Notes under the pieces: generated by a model
What the model saw: only the letters and a program-made list of their open reading frames with translations
Databases searched by the model: none
Told to the model about the DNA's origin: nothing
Assembly: GCF_047159865.1 (NCBI RefSeq)
Contig: NZ_AP038804.1
Span: forward strand, 1,674,001-1,738,000
Source of the DNA: JAIOSF01 sp047159865
Lineage (GTDB): Bacteria; Campylobacterota; Campylobacteria; Campylobacterales; Arcobacteraceae
Direction of reading: 5' to 3'
DNA length: 64,000 bases
Made by a program: the position numbers and the translations under genes
Shown here: positions 27,739 to 35,718 of the stretch, piece by piece
Position numbering within the stretch: position 1 is the first letter of the stretch
Layout of the letters: each line of letters opens with the position of its first letter

Positions 27739-28398
27739 TTGAAACTATTAATTGTCGAAGATGACTTAAATATTTTATCTCTTTTAGAAAGAGGACTCAA
27801 AGAAGATGGCTATGTTATTGATAAAGCTGATAATGGAGAAGACGGTGAGTATTTAGCGTTAATAAATAGTTATGATGTGATAATTTTAGATTGGATGCTT
27901 CCTATAAAAAATGGAATTGAGATTTTAAATTCAATGCGTAGAAAAAAAATCAATACACCTGTTTTAATGTTGACAGCAAAAGATGAAGTGTCTGATACGG
28001 TACTAGCTTTAAAGTCTGGCTGCGATGATTATTTAACAAAGCCTTTTAATTTTGAAGAATTAGAGGCACGCATTGAAGCTTTACATAGAAGATTTATTAA
28101 TAACTATAATCAAGAGATAGTCTTCGTAGATGATATTGTAGTGAATCTTAACACTAAAAAAGTTGTAAAAAATGATGTTGAGATTAACTTAAGTATGAAA
28201 GAATTTGATTTATTGTATTTATTGTTAGAAAATAAAAATTCATTTGTTTCAAAATCTATGATTGAAAATCTGATGTATACAAATGAACAAATTTTATCTA
28301 GTAATGTGATTTCTGTTACAATTCACAATTTGAGAAAAAAAATAGGAGATAATATAATAAAAAATTATAGAGGGTTAGGATATAAAATTGAAATTTAG
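27739..28398 (+). CDS. OmpR-family response regulator of envelope operon
   Basis: A 219-residue regulator. The receiver has KLLIVEDDLN, the phospho-acceptor Asp in IILDWMLPIKNG, LMLTAKDE and the Lys in LTKPFN; the C-terminal winged helix has INLSMKEFDLLYLLLEN and NVISVTIHNLRKKIG. The start is TTG at 27739 with GAAGGA upstream; an in-frame TTG at 27703 overlaps the -10 box and is rejected. It overlaps the kinase gene by 11 bases. Context (eptA, dgkA, PAP2) suggests a PmrA-like role in surface charge control (inference). Confidence 0.93.
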   Translation: MKLLIVEDDLNILSLLERGLKEDGYVIDKADNGEDGEYLALINSYDVIILDWMLPIKNGIEILNSMRRKKINTPVLMLTAKDEVSDTVLALKSGCDDYLTKPFNFEELEARIEALHRRFINNYNQEIVFVDDIVVNLNTKKVVKNDVEINLSMKEFDLLYLLLENKNSFVSKSMIENLMYTNEQILSSNVISVTIHNLRKKIGDNIIKNYRGLGYKIEI

Positions 28399-29719
28399 AA
28401 GTTTAAAGCAAAAAATTTTATTTTGGTTTGTAGGAATTATTTCAACAGTATTAATTGTTTTTAGTTTATTACTTTATATTTTACTAGAAGATGGTATTCA
28501 TGGTGAAATCAAGATGCAAATGGAGAGTAAAACCTCTTTTATTCAAGAAAATATTATTAGTGAATTTCCAGATGAAAAAATTAAGTTATATTCTAAATTA
28601 TTAAATGTAGAATTTGTTATTTTTAATAAAGGGGAATTATTATATGCCTCCAATAAATTTCCTTTAGAAAATATTGAACTTTATCAAGAGTCTGAAAATA
28701 TGTTTTTTGTTCATAAAACAAAAAATAATACAGAAGATGCGATACTTCGTACTAAATTTATATCACCATATAAGGGTGAAATTATTTTGTATCTTAAAGA
28801 GATTAATAACCAAGCAGAAAAGATTGAACAGGTTTTAATATATCTAAATCCATTATTATTTTTATTATTAATATGGATAGGGAATAATTTGATTGATAAA
28901 CTTTTAATACCTATTAAAACTCTTACTAGAACAACACAAAAAATTAATATAGAAGATATGCCTAAAAAAATTCATACTCCAAATGAAAATAATGAGATTA
29001 CTCAATTAATGAATTCATTTAATGATATGATTGAAAGGTTACGAAATGGTATTGAAACTCTTAATAACTTTAATCATGATGTTTCACATGAACTTAAAAC
29101 GCCAATTACTGTTATAAATACGGCAATAGAATTGTCATTAAGAAAAAATCATGATGTTCAGTATTATAAAAACAGTATAAAAACAATACAATATGAGATA
29201 AAGCAAATAGAGAAAATAATAGATGAATTGTTTTTATTTACAAAATATTCTCAAGAAAATATTCAAAGTACTTTTAAATATTCTTATTTAGATTCTATTT
29301 TGATAGATGTTATAAGTAAATATGAGAAACAAGCAGCTGATAAAAATATACTTTTAACTATAAAAAAAATTGAAAATATTAAAAAGAGTGTAAATCCTTT
29401 ATTAATTAATATTATTTTTTCTAATTTAATTGATAATGCTATTAAATACACATCTAAAGAGAAAGAGATAAACATCGAACTTTTTGCAGAAAATAATCAT
29501 GCTTATTTCCGTATAGAAGATGAAGGTATTGGTATTCAAAAAGAGCATCTTGATAAAATTACAGACAAGTTTTATCGTGTAGATGAATCTCGTAATAAAA
29601 AAATTAATGGATTTGGTCTTGGTTTATCAATCGTCAAAAATTTTATTGATCTTCATAATGCAAATTTAGATATTCAGTCAATATATAATAAAGGAACAAC
29701 TATTACCGTTAGATTCTAA
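28388..29719 (+). CDS. Sensor histidine kinase of envelope operon
   Basis: A 443-residue membrane kinase. It has membrane helix 1 (about 10-32), a periplasmic domain of about 110 residues, membrane helix 2 (about 145-165), a HAMP domain (about 165-220), the H-box HELKTPITVINTAIE, the N-box NLIDNAIKYTSKE, the G1 box DEGIGIQKEH and the G2 box GFGLGLSIVKNF. It starts with TTG and overlaps the response regulator gene by 11 bases. The signal is unknown. Confidence 0.93.
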   Translation: MKFRSLKQKILFWFVGIISTVLIVFSLLLYILLEDGIHGEIKMQMESKTSFIQENIISEFPDEKIKLYSKLLNVEFVIFNKGELLYASNKFPLENIELYQESENMFFVHKTKNNTEDAILRTKFISPYKGEIILYLKEINNQAEKIEQVLIYLNPLLFLLLIWIGNNLIDKLLIPIKTLTRTTQKINIEDMPKKIHTPNENNEITQLMNSFNDMIERLRNGIETLNNFNHDVSHELKTPITVINTAIELSLRKNHDVQYYKNSIKTIQYEIKQIEKIIDELFLFTKYSQENIQSTFKYSYLDSILIDVISKYEKQAADKNILLTIKKIENIKKSVNPLLINIIFSNLIDNAIKYTSKEKEINIELFAENNHAYFRIEDEGIGIQKEHLDKITDKFYRVDESRNKKINGFGLGLSIVKNFIDLHNANLDIQSIYNKGTTITVRF

Positions 29720-29721
29720 AT

Positions 29722-29738
29722 CTTAACTCTCATTTAAC
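29722..29738 (+). promoter_or_regulatory. Possible response-regulator direct repeat upstream of the LTA-synthase-like gene
   Basis: CTTAAC, five bases, then TTTAAC: two TTAA cores in direct repeat 11 bases apart, just after the kinase stop codon. This is close to, but not identical with, the PmrA box pattern (HTTAAD-N5-HTTAAD). In such AT-rich DNA it may be chance. Confidence 0.3.
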
Positions 29739-29783
29739 TTTCAAGAATTAATATTCCATAAAATCGATATAAGGATATTAATC

Positions 29784-31691
29784 TTGAAAAAAATTTTCAC
29801 ACAACTTTTTAAATACTACTTTTCCCTCGTTAGTATATTTTTTATTGGCAGGCTCGTTTTATTTATTATTTTTTATGATAATTTTAAAACAGAAAGCTTT
29901 AATTATTGGCTTACTTTTCTTTATGGACTTAGAATGGATACCATAACTGCAAGTACATTCTTACTTTTACCCGTATTACTAATAACATTGAGTCCCAAAA
30001 AAATAGAGCATACAATTAATAAAATAATAAAATACTATTTTTTAATTATTATATCATTGATGATATATATAGAAATTGCAACTATACCATTTTTCTTTCA
30101 ATATGATGTTCGACCAAATTATTTATTTGTAGAATACTTAGAATACCCAAAAGAGGTGTTTTCAATGATATTCGAAGAATATAGAATAGAATTGTCAATC
30201 GCTCTCATCTCAATTACATTTTTCATATACTTGTATTTAAAAAACTATGAAAATGGTTTTTTAGAGTTATTTAAAGTATCATATATCAAAAGAGTAGCAT
30301 TACTTTTACCTTTATTATTAATTTTATTTATGGGGATACGATCATCATTTGGACATAGAGGTGCGAACACTTCAGATGCTATGTTTAGTACTAATAGAAT
30401 ATTAAATGAAATTACAAAAAACAGTCTACATAGTGTTCTATCTGCAGTATATGTGAATGTTAAACATGGAACTAAAAATCTGCTCAAAAGATATGGAAAG
30501 ATGGATATAAATGAAGCAATATCTATAGTTGAAAAAAGTTTAAATATTCAATCTATCAATCAAAATGAACCACTTAACAGGTTAGAAAAAAGTCATTTTA
30601 GTACAAGAAAACCGAAAAATGTCGTGATATTTATACAAGAGAGTTTGGGATATCAGTTTGTTGAGCCTTTAGGTGGGGAAAAAGATATTACACCAAATTT
30701 AAACAGATTATATAAAGAGGGGATATCTTTTAAAGATCTTTATTCAAATGGTACAAGAAGTATTAGAGGACTTGCTGGATTAGTTTCAGGTAACTTTTCA
30801 GTTCCAGGCAAAGGTGTATTAAAAAGAAATAAATCTCAAAAGGATTACTTCACAATTGCAAAATTACTTCAACCTTTGGGTTATCACACATCTTTTATTT
30901 ATGGAGGAGAGAGTCGTTTTGATAATATGAAAGGGTGGTTTCTAGGTAATGGCTTTGATGAAGTTATTGATAGTGAAAAGTTTAAGAATCCATCTTTTGT
31001 AGGCACTTGGGGTGTTGCTGATGAAGAAGTAGTTGATAGAGCAAATGAAGAATTTAAAAAACTTTATGCAAATAATCAAAAGTTTGCATCAGTTATATTT
31101 TCTACTTCAAATCATTCACCATTTGATTTTCCTGAAAATAAAATAGAACTTGTCAAAAATGCTCCTAAAAAAAGTGTCAAAAATGCTATTAAATATGCAG
31201 ATCTTGCAATAGGAAAATTAATAGACAATGCCAGAAAAGAGGATTATTACAAAGACACTATTTTTGTAGTTGTTGCAGATCATAATGTAAGAGTATATGG
31301 AAATAGTATGGTTCCTATTGATATGTTTCAGATACCTGCTGTTATTTTAGGGGAAGGAATCAAACCTTTTGAATATCAAAAAATAGCAACACAACCCGAT
31401 GTATTGGCTACAACACTTGATTTGATGGGTTTAGATGTAACATATCCTATTATGGGTCATTCAATTTTTAGTGATAAAAAACAGAATCTAGCTCTTATGC
31501 AGTTTAATGATTATTATGCATTAAGAAAGGATAACAAAGTATCTATTTTACGCCCAAATAAACCTGCTGTTACATTTTTGTATGATAAAAAACAACTCAT
31601 AAAAACTAGCTCGGATGAAAATTTAGAAAAAGAACTGTTATCATATATTTTAGTACTTGATCATATGTATAATAAAAAGCTTTATAAGTAA
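29784..31691 (+). CDS. LTA synthase family phosphoglycerol transferase-like sulfatase-fold enzyme
   Basis: A 635-residue membrane enzyme with about five N-terminal helices (to about residue 200) and a periplasmic alkaline-phosphatase-like domain. Metal and nucleophile motifs are visible: FIQESLGYQF (metal Glu), SNGTRSIRG with nucleophile T324, STSNHSPFDFP and VVADHNVRVYG (metal Asp/His). Family members move phosphoglycerol or phosphoethanolamine from lipids to glycans and release diacylglycerol. The start is TTG with ATAAGGATATTAATC. It is followed three bases later by the EptA-like gene. The exact acceptor is unknown. Confidence 0.88.
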   Translation: MKKIFTQLFKYYFSLVSIFFIGRLVLFIIFYDNFKTESFNYWLTFLYGLRMDTITASTFLLLPVLLITLSPKKIEHTINKIIKYYFLIIISLMIYIEIATIPFFFQYDVRPNYLFVEYLEYPKEVFSMIFEEYRIELSIALISITFFIYLYLKNYENGFLELFKVSYIKRVALLLPLLLILFMGIRSSFGHRGANTSDAMFSTNRILNEITKNSLHSVLSAVYVNVKHGTKNLLKRYGKMDINEAISIVEKSLNIQSINQNEPLNRLEKSHFSTRKPKNVVIFIQESLGYQFVEPLGGEKDITPNLNRLYKEGISFKDLYSNGTRSIRGLAGLVSGNFSVPGKGVLKRNKSQKDYFTIAKLLQPLGYHTSFIYGGESRFDNMKGWFLGNGFDEVIDSEKFKNPSFVGTWGVADEEVVDRANEEFKKLYANNQKFASVIFSTSNHSPFDFPENKIELVKNAPKKSVKNAIKYADLAIGKLIDNARKEDYYKDTIFVVVADHNVRVYGNSMVPIDMFQIPAVILGEGIKPFEYQKIATQPDVLATTLDLMGLDVTYPIMGHSIFSDKKQNLALMQFNDYYALRKDNKVSILRPNKPAVTFLYDKKQLIKTSSDENLEKELLSYILVLDHMYNKKLYK

Positions 31692-31694
31692 AGG

Positions 31695-33320
31695 TTGATG
31701 ATGAAATACATACAAAATATGACACAACCAAAACTTATTTTATTTATAGTACTTTTTATAGTCTTTTTTGATAATTATACTTTTTATACTAATGTGTTAC
31801 AAGTTTATCCTATAAATACGGATAATACAGGTTTTTTACTATCGTTACTAGTTCTTTTAATAGCAATCAACATCTTGCTTTTTACAATAGTGAGTTCTAA
31901 ATATACAACAAAAGCTATATTAATAATAGTACTTATGATTTCATCGTTAACCAATTATTTTATGAATACATATCATATCATAGTTGATGATGATATGATA
32001 CGAAATGTGCTACAAACAAATATAAATGAATCTATGGATTTATTTTCAATAAAACAATTATTATATCTCTTGTTTTTAGGAGTAATTCCTTCTTATTTTG
32101 TATACAAAGTAAAAATTAATTATAGAATATGGCATAAAGAATTATTGAGTAAATTAGTTTATATTTTAATGAGTTTATTATTAATAGGAATGACAACGGT
32201 AATATTTAGTAAACATTACACTTCATTCTTTAGAGAACATAAACCATTGAGATATAATACAAATCCTACTTATTGGATTTATAGTATAGGGAATTATATA
32301 AATAAAACAGTAAATAGTGGTTCATTAGAACTTAAAAAAATAGGTAAAGAAGCCATTGTAATTGAACATACTAAAAATGAAAAGGAAAATCATACGGAAT
32401 TAGTCATACTCGTAGTTGGTGAAGCTGCAAGAGCTGATCATTTTTCATTAAATGGTTATGATAAAAAAACTAATCCTTTACTTGAAAAAGAAGATATTAT
32501 CAATTTTTCCAATATGTTTTCATGTGGAACAAGTACAGCATATAGTGTACCTTGTATGTTTTCCATTTATGATAGAAAAGATTATAATTACAAAAAAGGA
32601 ATTTCTACTTATAATATTCTTGATGTATTACAATCTACTAAAGATATCCAAATACTTTGGAGAGATAATAATTCAGATAGTAAAGGTGTTGCACTAAGAG
32701 TACCTTATGAAGACTATAAAACATCAGATAAAAATACTATTTGTGAAGATAATAGTGAATGTAGAGATGAAGGGATGCTCGTTGGATTAGATGATTATAT
32801 TTCAAAAAATAAGGGAAAAGATATTTTAATAGTCTTACATCAAATGGGAAATCATGGTCCGGCCTATTATAAAAGATATCCAAAAAGTTTTGAAAAATTT
32901 ACGCCAGTTTGTAAAACAAATCAATTAGAAAAGTGTACAAAAGAAGAGATAAGCAATGGATATGACAATGCACTTTTATATACAGATTATTTTTTAAGCA
33001 AAACAATAAATCTTTTAAAAAAATATGACAATACACATGAAACTGCAATGATATACATGAGCGATCATGGGGAAAGTTTAGGTGAAAATGGTGTGTATCT
33101 CCATGGTTTACCATATTTTATGGCACCTGATTCTCAAAAACACATAGGCTCATTTATCTGGTTTGGGGATGAAATGAAAAAAGATATGCCATTAGAAAAA
33201 ATAAAACAGAAAAAAGATGATGAGTTTTCACACGACAATCTATTTCATACTTTATTATCTTTATTTGAAGTTGAGACAGAAATCTATGATAAAAGTAAAG
33301 ATATTATAAATGGAGATTAA
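31695..33320 (+). CDS. eptA: Phosphoethanolamine transferase, EptA/MCR-like
   Basis: A 541-residue inner-membrane enzyme with five N-terminal helices (to about residue 175) and a periplasmic catalytic domain. The signature is VVGEAARADHFSLNGY (metal Glu) and SCGTSTAYSVPCMFS with nucleophile T279; disulfide-type cysteines lie in CEDNSEC and CKTNQLEKC, and metal residues in HGPAY and YMSDHGESLGE. EptA/MCR enzymes add phosphoethanolamine to lipid A and lower polymyxin binding, releasing diacylglycerol. It overlaps the PAP2 gene by 11 bases. Whether lipid A, core sugar or flagellar protein is the acceptor is not decidable from sequence. Confidence 0.93.
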   Translation: MMMKYIQNMTQPKLILFIVLFIVFFDNYTFYTNVLQVYPINTDNTGFLLSLLVLLIAINILLFTIVSSKYTTKAILIIVLMISSLTNYFMNTYHIIVDDDMIRNVLQTNINESMDLFSIKQLLYLLFLGVIPSYFVYKVKINYRIWHKELLSKLVYILMSLLLIGMTTVIFSKHYTSFFREHKPLRYNTNPTYWIYSIGNYINKTVNSGSLELKKIGKEAIVIEHTKNEKENHTELVILVVGEAARADHFSLNGYDKKTNPLLEKEDIINFSNMFSCGTSTAYSVPCMFSIYDRKDYNYKKGISTYNILDVLQSTKDIQILWRDNNSDSKGVALRVPYEDYKTSDKNTICEDNSECRDEGMLVGLDDYISKNKGKDILIVLHQMGNHGPAYYKRYPKSFEKFTPVCKTNQLEKCTKEEISNGYDNALLYTDYFLSKTINLLKKYDNTHETAMIYMSDHGESLGENGVYLHGLPYFMAPDSQKHIGSFIWFGDEMKKDMPLEKIKQKKDDEFSHDNLFHTLLSLFEVETEIYDKSKDIINGD

Positions 33321-33987
33321 AAAACAGTTATTCATTACTTCAATTATATTAGTAGTGACAATTATAGTATTTGGAGTGACAGATTTTGATCTTTATGTAC
33401 AAGATATGTTTTATAATGTTAAAACAAAAATGTGGATTTTAGAACATGATTCTCAACCTTGGAAATTTATATTTTATGATGGAATAAAGCGACTACTAAT
33501 TATCATCGCGTTAGTTTTTTTAATCTTAATAATATTTTTTAAAAAGAATGAAAGAATTAAAAAATATAAAAATGGAATATTAGTTATTGTTTTATCTTCT
33601 ATTTTGATTCCTTTATTTATTGGTGGTTTAAAGAAGTCCACAAATATGCCTTGTCCAAAAAACGAGATTCAGTATTTAGGTAATATGCCTAGAACAGCAG
33701 TATGGGAAAAGTATTCTGAACCATACATGAGTATGAAACATATTTCATGTTGGCCAGCAGGACATGCTAGTGGAGGATTTGTACTACTTAGTTTTTATTT
33801 TTTTTTTAAAACAAAAAGGAATAAATTACTATCATTATTTATTGCATTATCTGTAGGATGGAGTATGGGGTTTTATAAAATGATTATAGGCGATCATTTT
33901 TTTAGTCATACACTTATAACAATGTTAATATCTTGGCTTTGTATACTTTGCTTACATTCAATTTGTGTGAAAAGGAATCTAAAGTGA
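33310..33987 (+). CDS. PAP2 family phosphatase (membrane lipid phosphatase)
   Basis: A 225-residue protein with six membrane helices. The three PAP2 motifs are KKSTNMPCPKN (Cys-Pro variant of the Lys-Arg-Pro motif), WPAGHASGG and GDHFFSH. This subtype often accompanies mcr/eptA genes and may act on undecaprenyl or lipid A phosphates. ATGGAGATTAAA starts within the end of the EptA-like gene. It overlaps the next small gene in GTGA. Confidence 0.88.
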   Translation: MEIKKQLFITSIILVVTIIVFGVTDFDLYVQDMFYNVKTKMWILEHDSQPWKFIFYDGIKRLLIIIALVFLILIIFFKKNERIKKYKNGILVIVLSSILIPLFIGGLKKSTNMPCPKNEIQYLGNMPRTAVWEKYSEPYMSMKHISCWPAGHASGGFVLLSFYFFFKTKRNKLLSLFIALSVGWSMGFYKMIIGDHFFSHTLITMLISWLCILCLHSICVKRNLK

Positions 33988-34142
33988 GACAAATTATTAT
34001 CTATTTTATAGCATTAATGATTTTAGATATAATACTCGTTAAACAAGGAAATTTAAACTTTAGTATTATAACAATTTGTTTAACTATAATATTTTATTTT
34101 TCCACAAAGAAAGAGTTACAAAAATATAATAAAAATATATAA
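33984..34142 (+). CDS. Small two-helix membrane protein (52 aa)
   Basis: A short frame starting with GTG at 33984, with AAAGGAATCT as ribosome site, its start overlapping the PAP2 stop codon (GTGA). The product begins MRQIIIYFIALMILDIIL and has two hydrophobic helices (about 3-18 and 25-42) and a lysine-rich tail ending KKELQKYNKNI. No family is recognised. Its conserved-looking operon position between PAP2 and DgkA suggests a role in the envelope-modifying complex (inference). Confidence 0.6.
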   Translation: MRQIIIYFIALMILDIILVKQGNLNFSIITICLTIIFYFSTKKELQKYNKNI

Positions 34143-34161
34143 TTTTATCTAAGGAGATACA

Positions 34162-34518
34162 TTGAGAAATCAACCAAAATATAATTTCTTTAAAAATACA
34201 TCATATGCAATTGCAGGATTGAAAGATATCATTACTACAGAAACATCATTTAAAATTGAATTAATTCTAATGATTATACTTTTACCAGTAATATATTTAG
34301 TTGATATATCACTAGTTGAAAAATCATTACTATTTATCTCTCTTATGGGAATGTTAATTGCTGAATCTATTAACAGTGCAATCGAAAGAGTTGTTGATTT
34401 AGTTACCTTAGAATACCATGAGATGGCAAAAAAAGCCAAAGATGTTGGAAGTGCGATAGTATTTTTGAGTATTATTGTTTTTATAGTAATTTGGGTAACA
34501 ATATTATGGAACATTTGA
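34162..34518 (+). CDS. dgkA: Diacylglycerol kinase DgkA
   Basis: A 118-residue protein with three membrane helices. It phosphorylates diacylglycerol to phosphatidic acid at the inner membrane. Signatures are AESINSAIERVVDLVT and KAKDVGSAIVFLS, plus an N-terminal GLKDIITTETSFKIEL. The start is TTG with AAGGAGATACA, a strong ribosome site. In this operon it would recycle the diacylglycerol released by the EptA-like and LTA-synthase-like enzymes, as in known eptA-dgkA pairs. It is the last gene before a hairpin terminator. Confidence 0.94.
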   Translation: MRNQPKYNFFKNTSYAIAGLKDIITTETSFKIELILMIILLPVIYLVDISLVEKSLLFISLMGMLIAESINSAIERVVDLVTLEYHEMAKKAKDVGSAIVFLSIIVFIVIWVTILWNI

Positions 34519-34542
34519 GTTAATGTTCTCATTAACATTTTT
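34519..34542 (+). terminator. Intrinsic terminator after dgkA
   Basis: GTTAATG, TTCT loop, CATTAAC, then ATTTTT: a seven-base stem with U-run, directly after the DgkA stop codon and abutting the convergent metallo-beta-lactamase-fold gene. Confidence 0.7.
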
Positions 34543-35459
34543 CACTCTACCCACTCCAATTGATCGTAGTATCTTTTTGGATTGCTTGTAGAGATTGCTT
34601 TAAAGTGTTTATAGTAGTTGAATTTTTTATCATCTATATAAGGACTTAACTCTTCTCTATCTACATCATCTTCGTATGCTTTTTTTACGCTATCTCTTAA
34701 AATTGTTAAGTATTCTAAAGTAGGTTTATATGAGTTTTTATCATACTCAAAACCATGTCCACCTAAAACATACTTTACATTCATATTTTTAAGATTATTG
34801 AGTGCTTCTATCCAGTTGTCTACATTACTGTATTTTCCGTACTTTATCATACGACCATTAAATATGATGTTTCCTGCAAAGATAAAATCATCTTTTGGAA
34901 CATATACAGCTATATCAGAAACAGAGTTTGAACCATCACTTAGTTTTAAAATTTCTATATTTTGTTTGCTACCTTTTATGATATATTTATCATCAGTTAA
35001 AATATCCGGTTGTACTACTTTAGAGTTTTTGTATTCTTCTTTTGTGGTTACCTTTGGGATACGATTAAATTTATCTGGATTTTCCTCTAGTTCTTGTACT
35101 ATAGTTTTATGTCCAATAATAGGGATATTGTTCTCTTTATAAAAACTTGCTCCCGTGTATCTATCATCATGAAAGTTTGTAGCTATTACATGACTTACTT
35201 TTTTGTTTGTATTAGTTTTTATAAATTGATTTAACTCTTTTGCAAAATTGTATGTAGGACCTGGTTCTATTACAACTACGCTATCTCCTATATCAATATA
35301 ACACACATTTGAAACAAAACCTTTATTTTGTTTCATTGGTGGATTTAAATCACCTATGAAACAAGTAGTGTCTTTTGTAATTTTTACTGGCTCTAAAGTA
35401 TAGATATTTGCAAATAAACTAGAAGCTAATACAGCTGATGCTAAAAGTATTTTTTTCAT
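34542..35459 (-). CDS. Periplasmic metallo-beta-lactamase-fold protein with altered metal site
   Basis: A 305-residue exported protein (signal peptide 1-17). The metal-binding motif is ATNFHDDRYTG, with N95, H97, D99 and R100 at the positions of the usual H-x-H-x-D-H; Asn in the first place recalls subclass B2 beta-lactamases. The third ligand region reads DGSNSVSD, with no His, while GGHGFEYD near 235 keeps the last His. The 3-His zinc site is therefore missing two His residues. It is the last gene of the arsenic operon. The substrate is unknown, and beta-lactamase activity is not implied. Confidence 0.72.
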   Translation of the reverse strand: MKKILLASAVLASSLFANIYTLEPVKITKDTTCFIGDLNPPMKQNKGFVSNVCYIDIGDSVVVIEPGPTYNFAKELNQFIKTNTNKKVSHVIATNFHDDRYTGASFYKENNIPIIGHKTIVQELEENPDKFNRIPKVTTKEEYKNSKVVQPDILTDDKYIIKGSKQNIEILKLSDGSNSVSDIAVYVPKDDFIFAGNIIFNGRMIKYGKYSNVDNWIEALNNLKNMNVKYVLGGHGFEYDKNSYKPTLEYLTILRDSVKKAYEDDVDREELSPYIDDKKFNYYKHFKAISTSNPKRYYDQLEWVE

Positions 35460-35471
35460 ATATTTTTGCCT

Positions 35472-35705
35472 TTATTTTTGCATAAATTCGATAATTTCAT
35501 CAACACTTAGAACTTTACCTGTACTTTTTACAACACCATCGATTACTAAACCTGGAGTACTCATCACACCATAATTCATAATATCAACAATATCATCAAC
35601 TTTTACAATCTCATGAAATCCACCAACTTTAGCTACTGCTGCTTTTACTTTTGTCTCTAACATTGTACATTTTGAACATCCTGTTCCTAAAATTTCTATT
35701 TTCAT
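35472..35705 (-). CDS. Small thioredoxin-like redox protein (redox-active disulfide protein 2 type)
   Basis: A 77-residue thioredoxin-fold protein with the active-site Cys pair GCSKC near the N-terminus and the cis-Pro loop in MSTPGLVIDG. This size and motif are typical of the small 'redox-active disulfide' family often found next to ArsP-type permeases. It could supply electrons to, or handle thiols for, the arsenate reductase part of the ArsR-ArsC fusion (inference). It lies 13 bases after the permease gene. Confidence 0.85.
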   Translation of the reverse strand: MKIEILGTGCSKCTMLETKVKAAVAKVGGFHEIVKVDDIVDIMNYGVMSTPGLVIDGVVKSTGKVLSVDEIIEFMQK

Positions 35706-35718
35706 ATTTTCTCCTATT

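Noticed and set aside
34170..34538. 122-codon open frame antisense to dgkA
   Set aside because: The plus strand encodes a clear DgkA with family motifs and terminator; the opposite frame resembles no family.
34542..35459. Beta-lactamase resistance gene
   Set aside because: The fold is shared by many hydrolases, the His ligands are partly lost, and the gene is in an arsenic operon; an antibiotic role is not supported.
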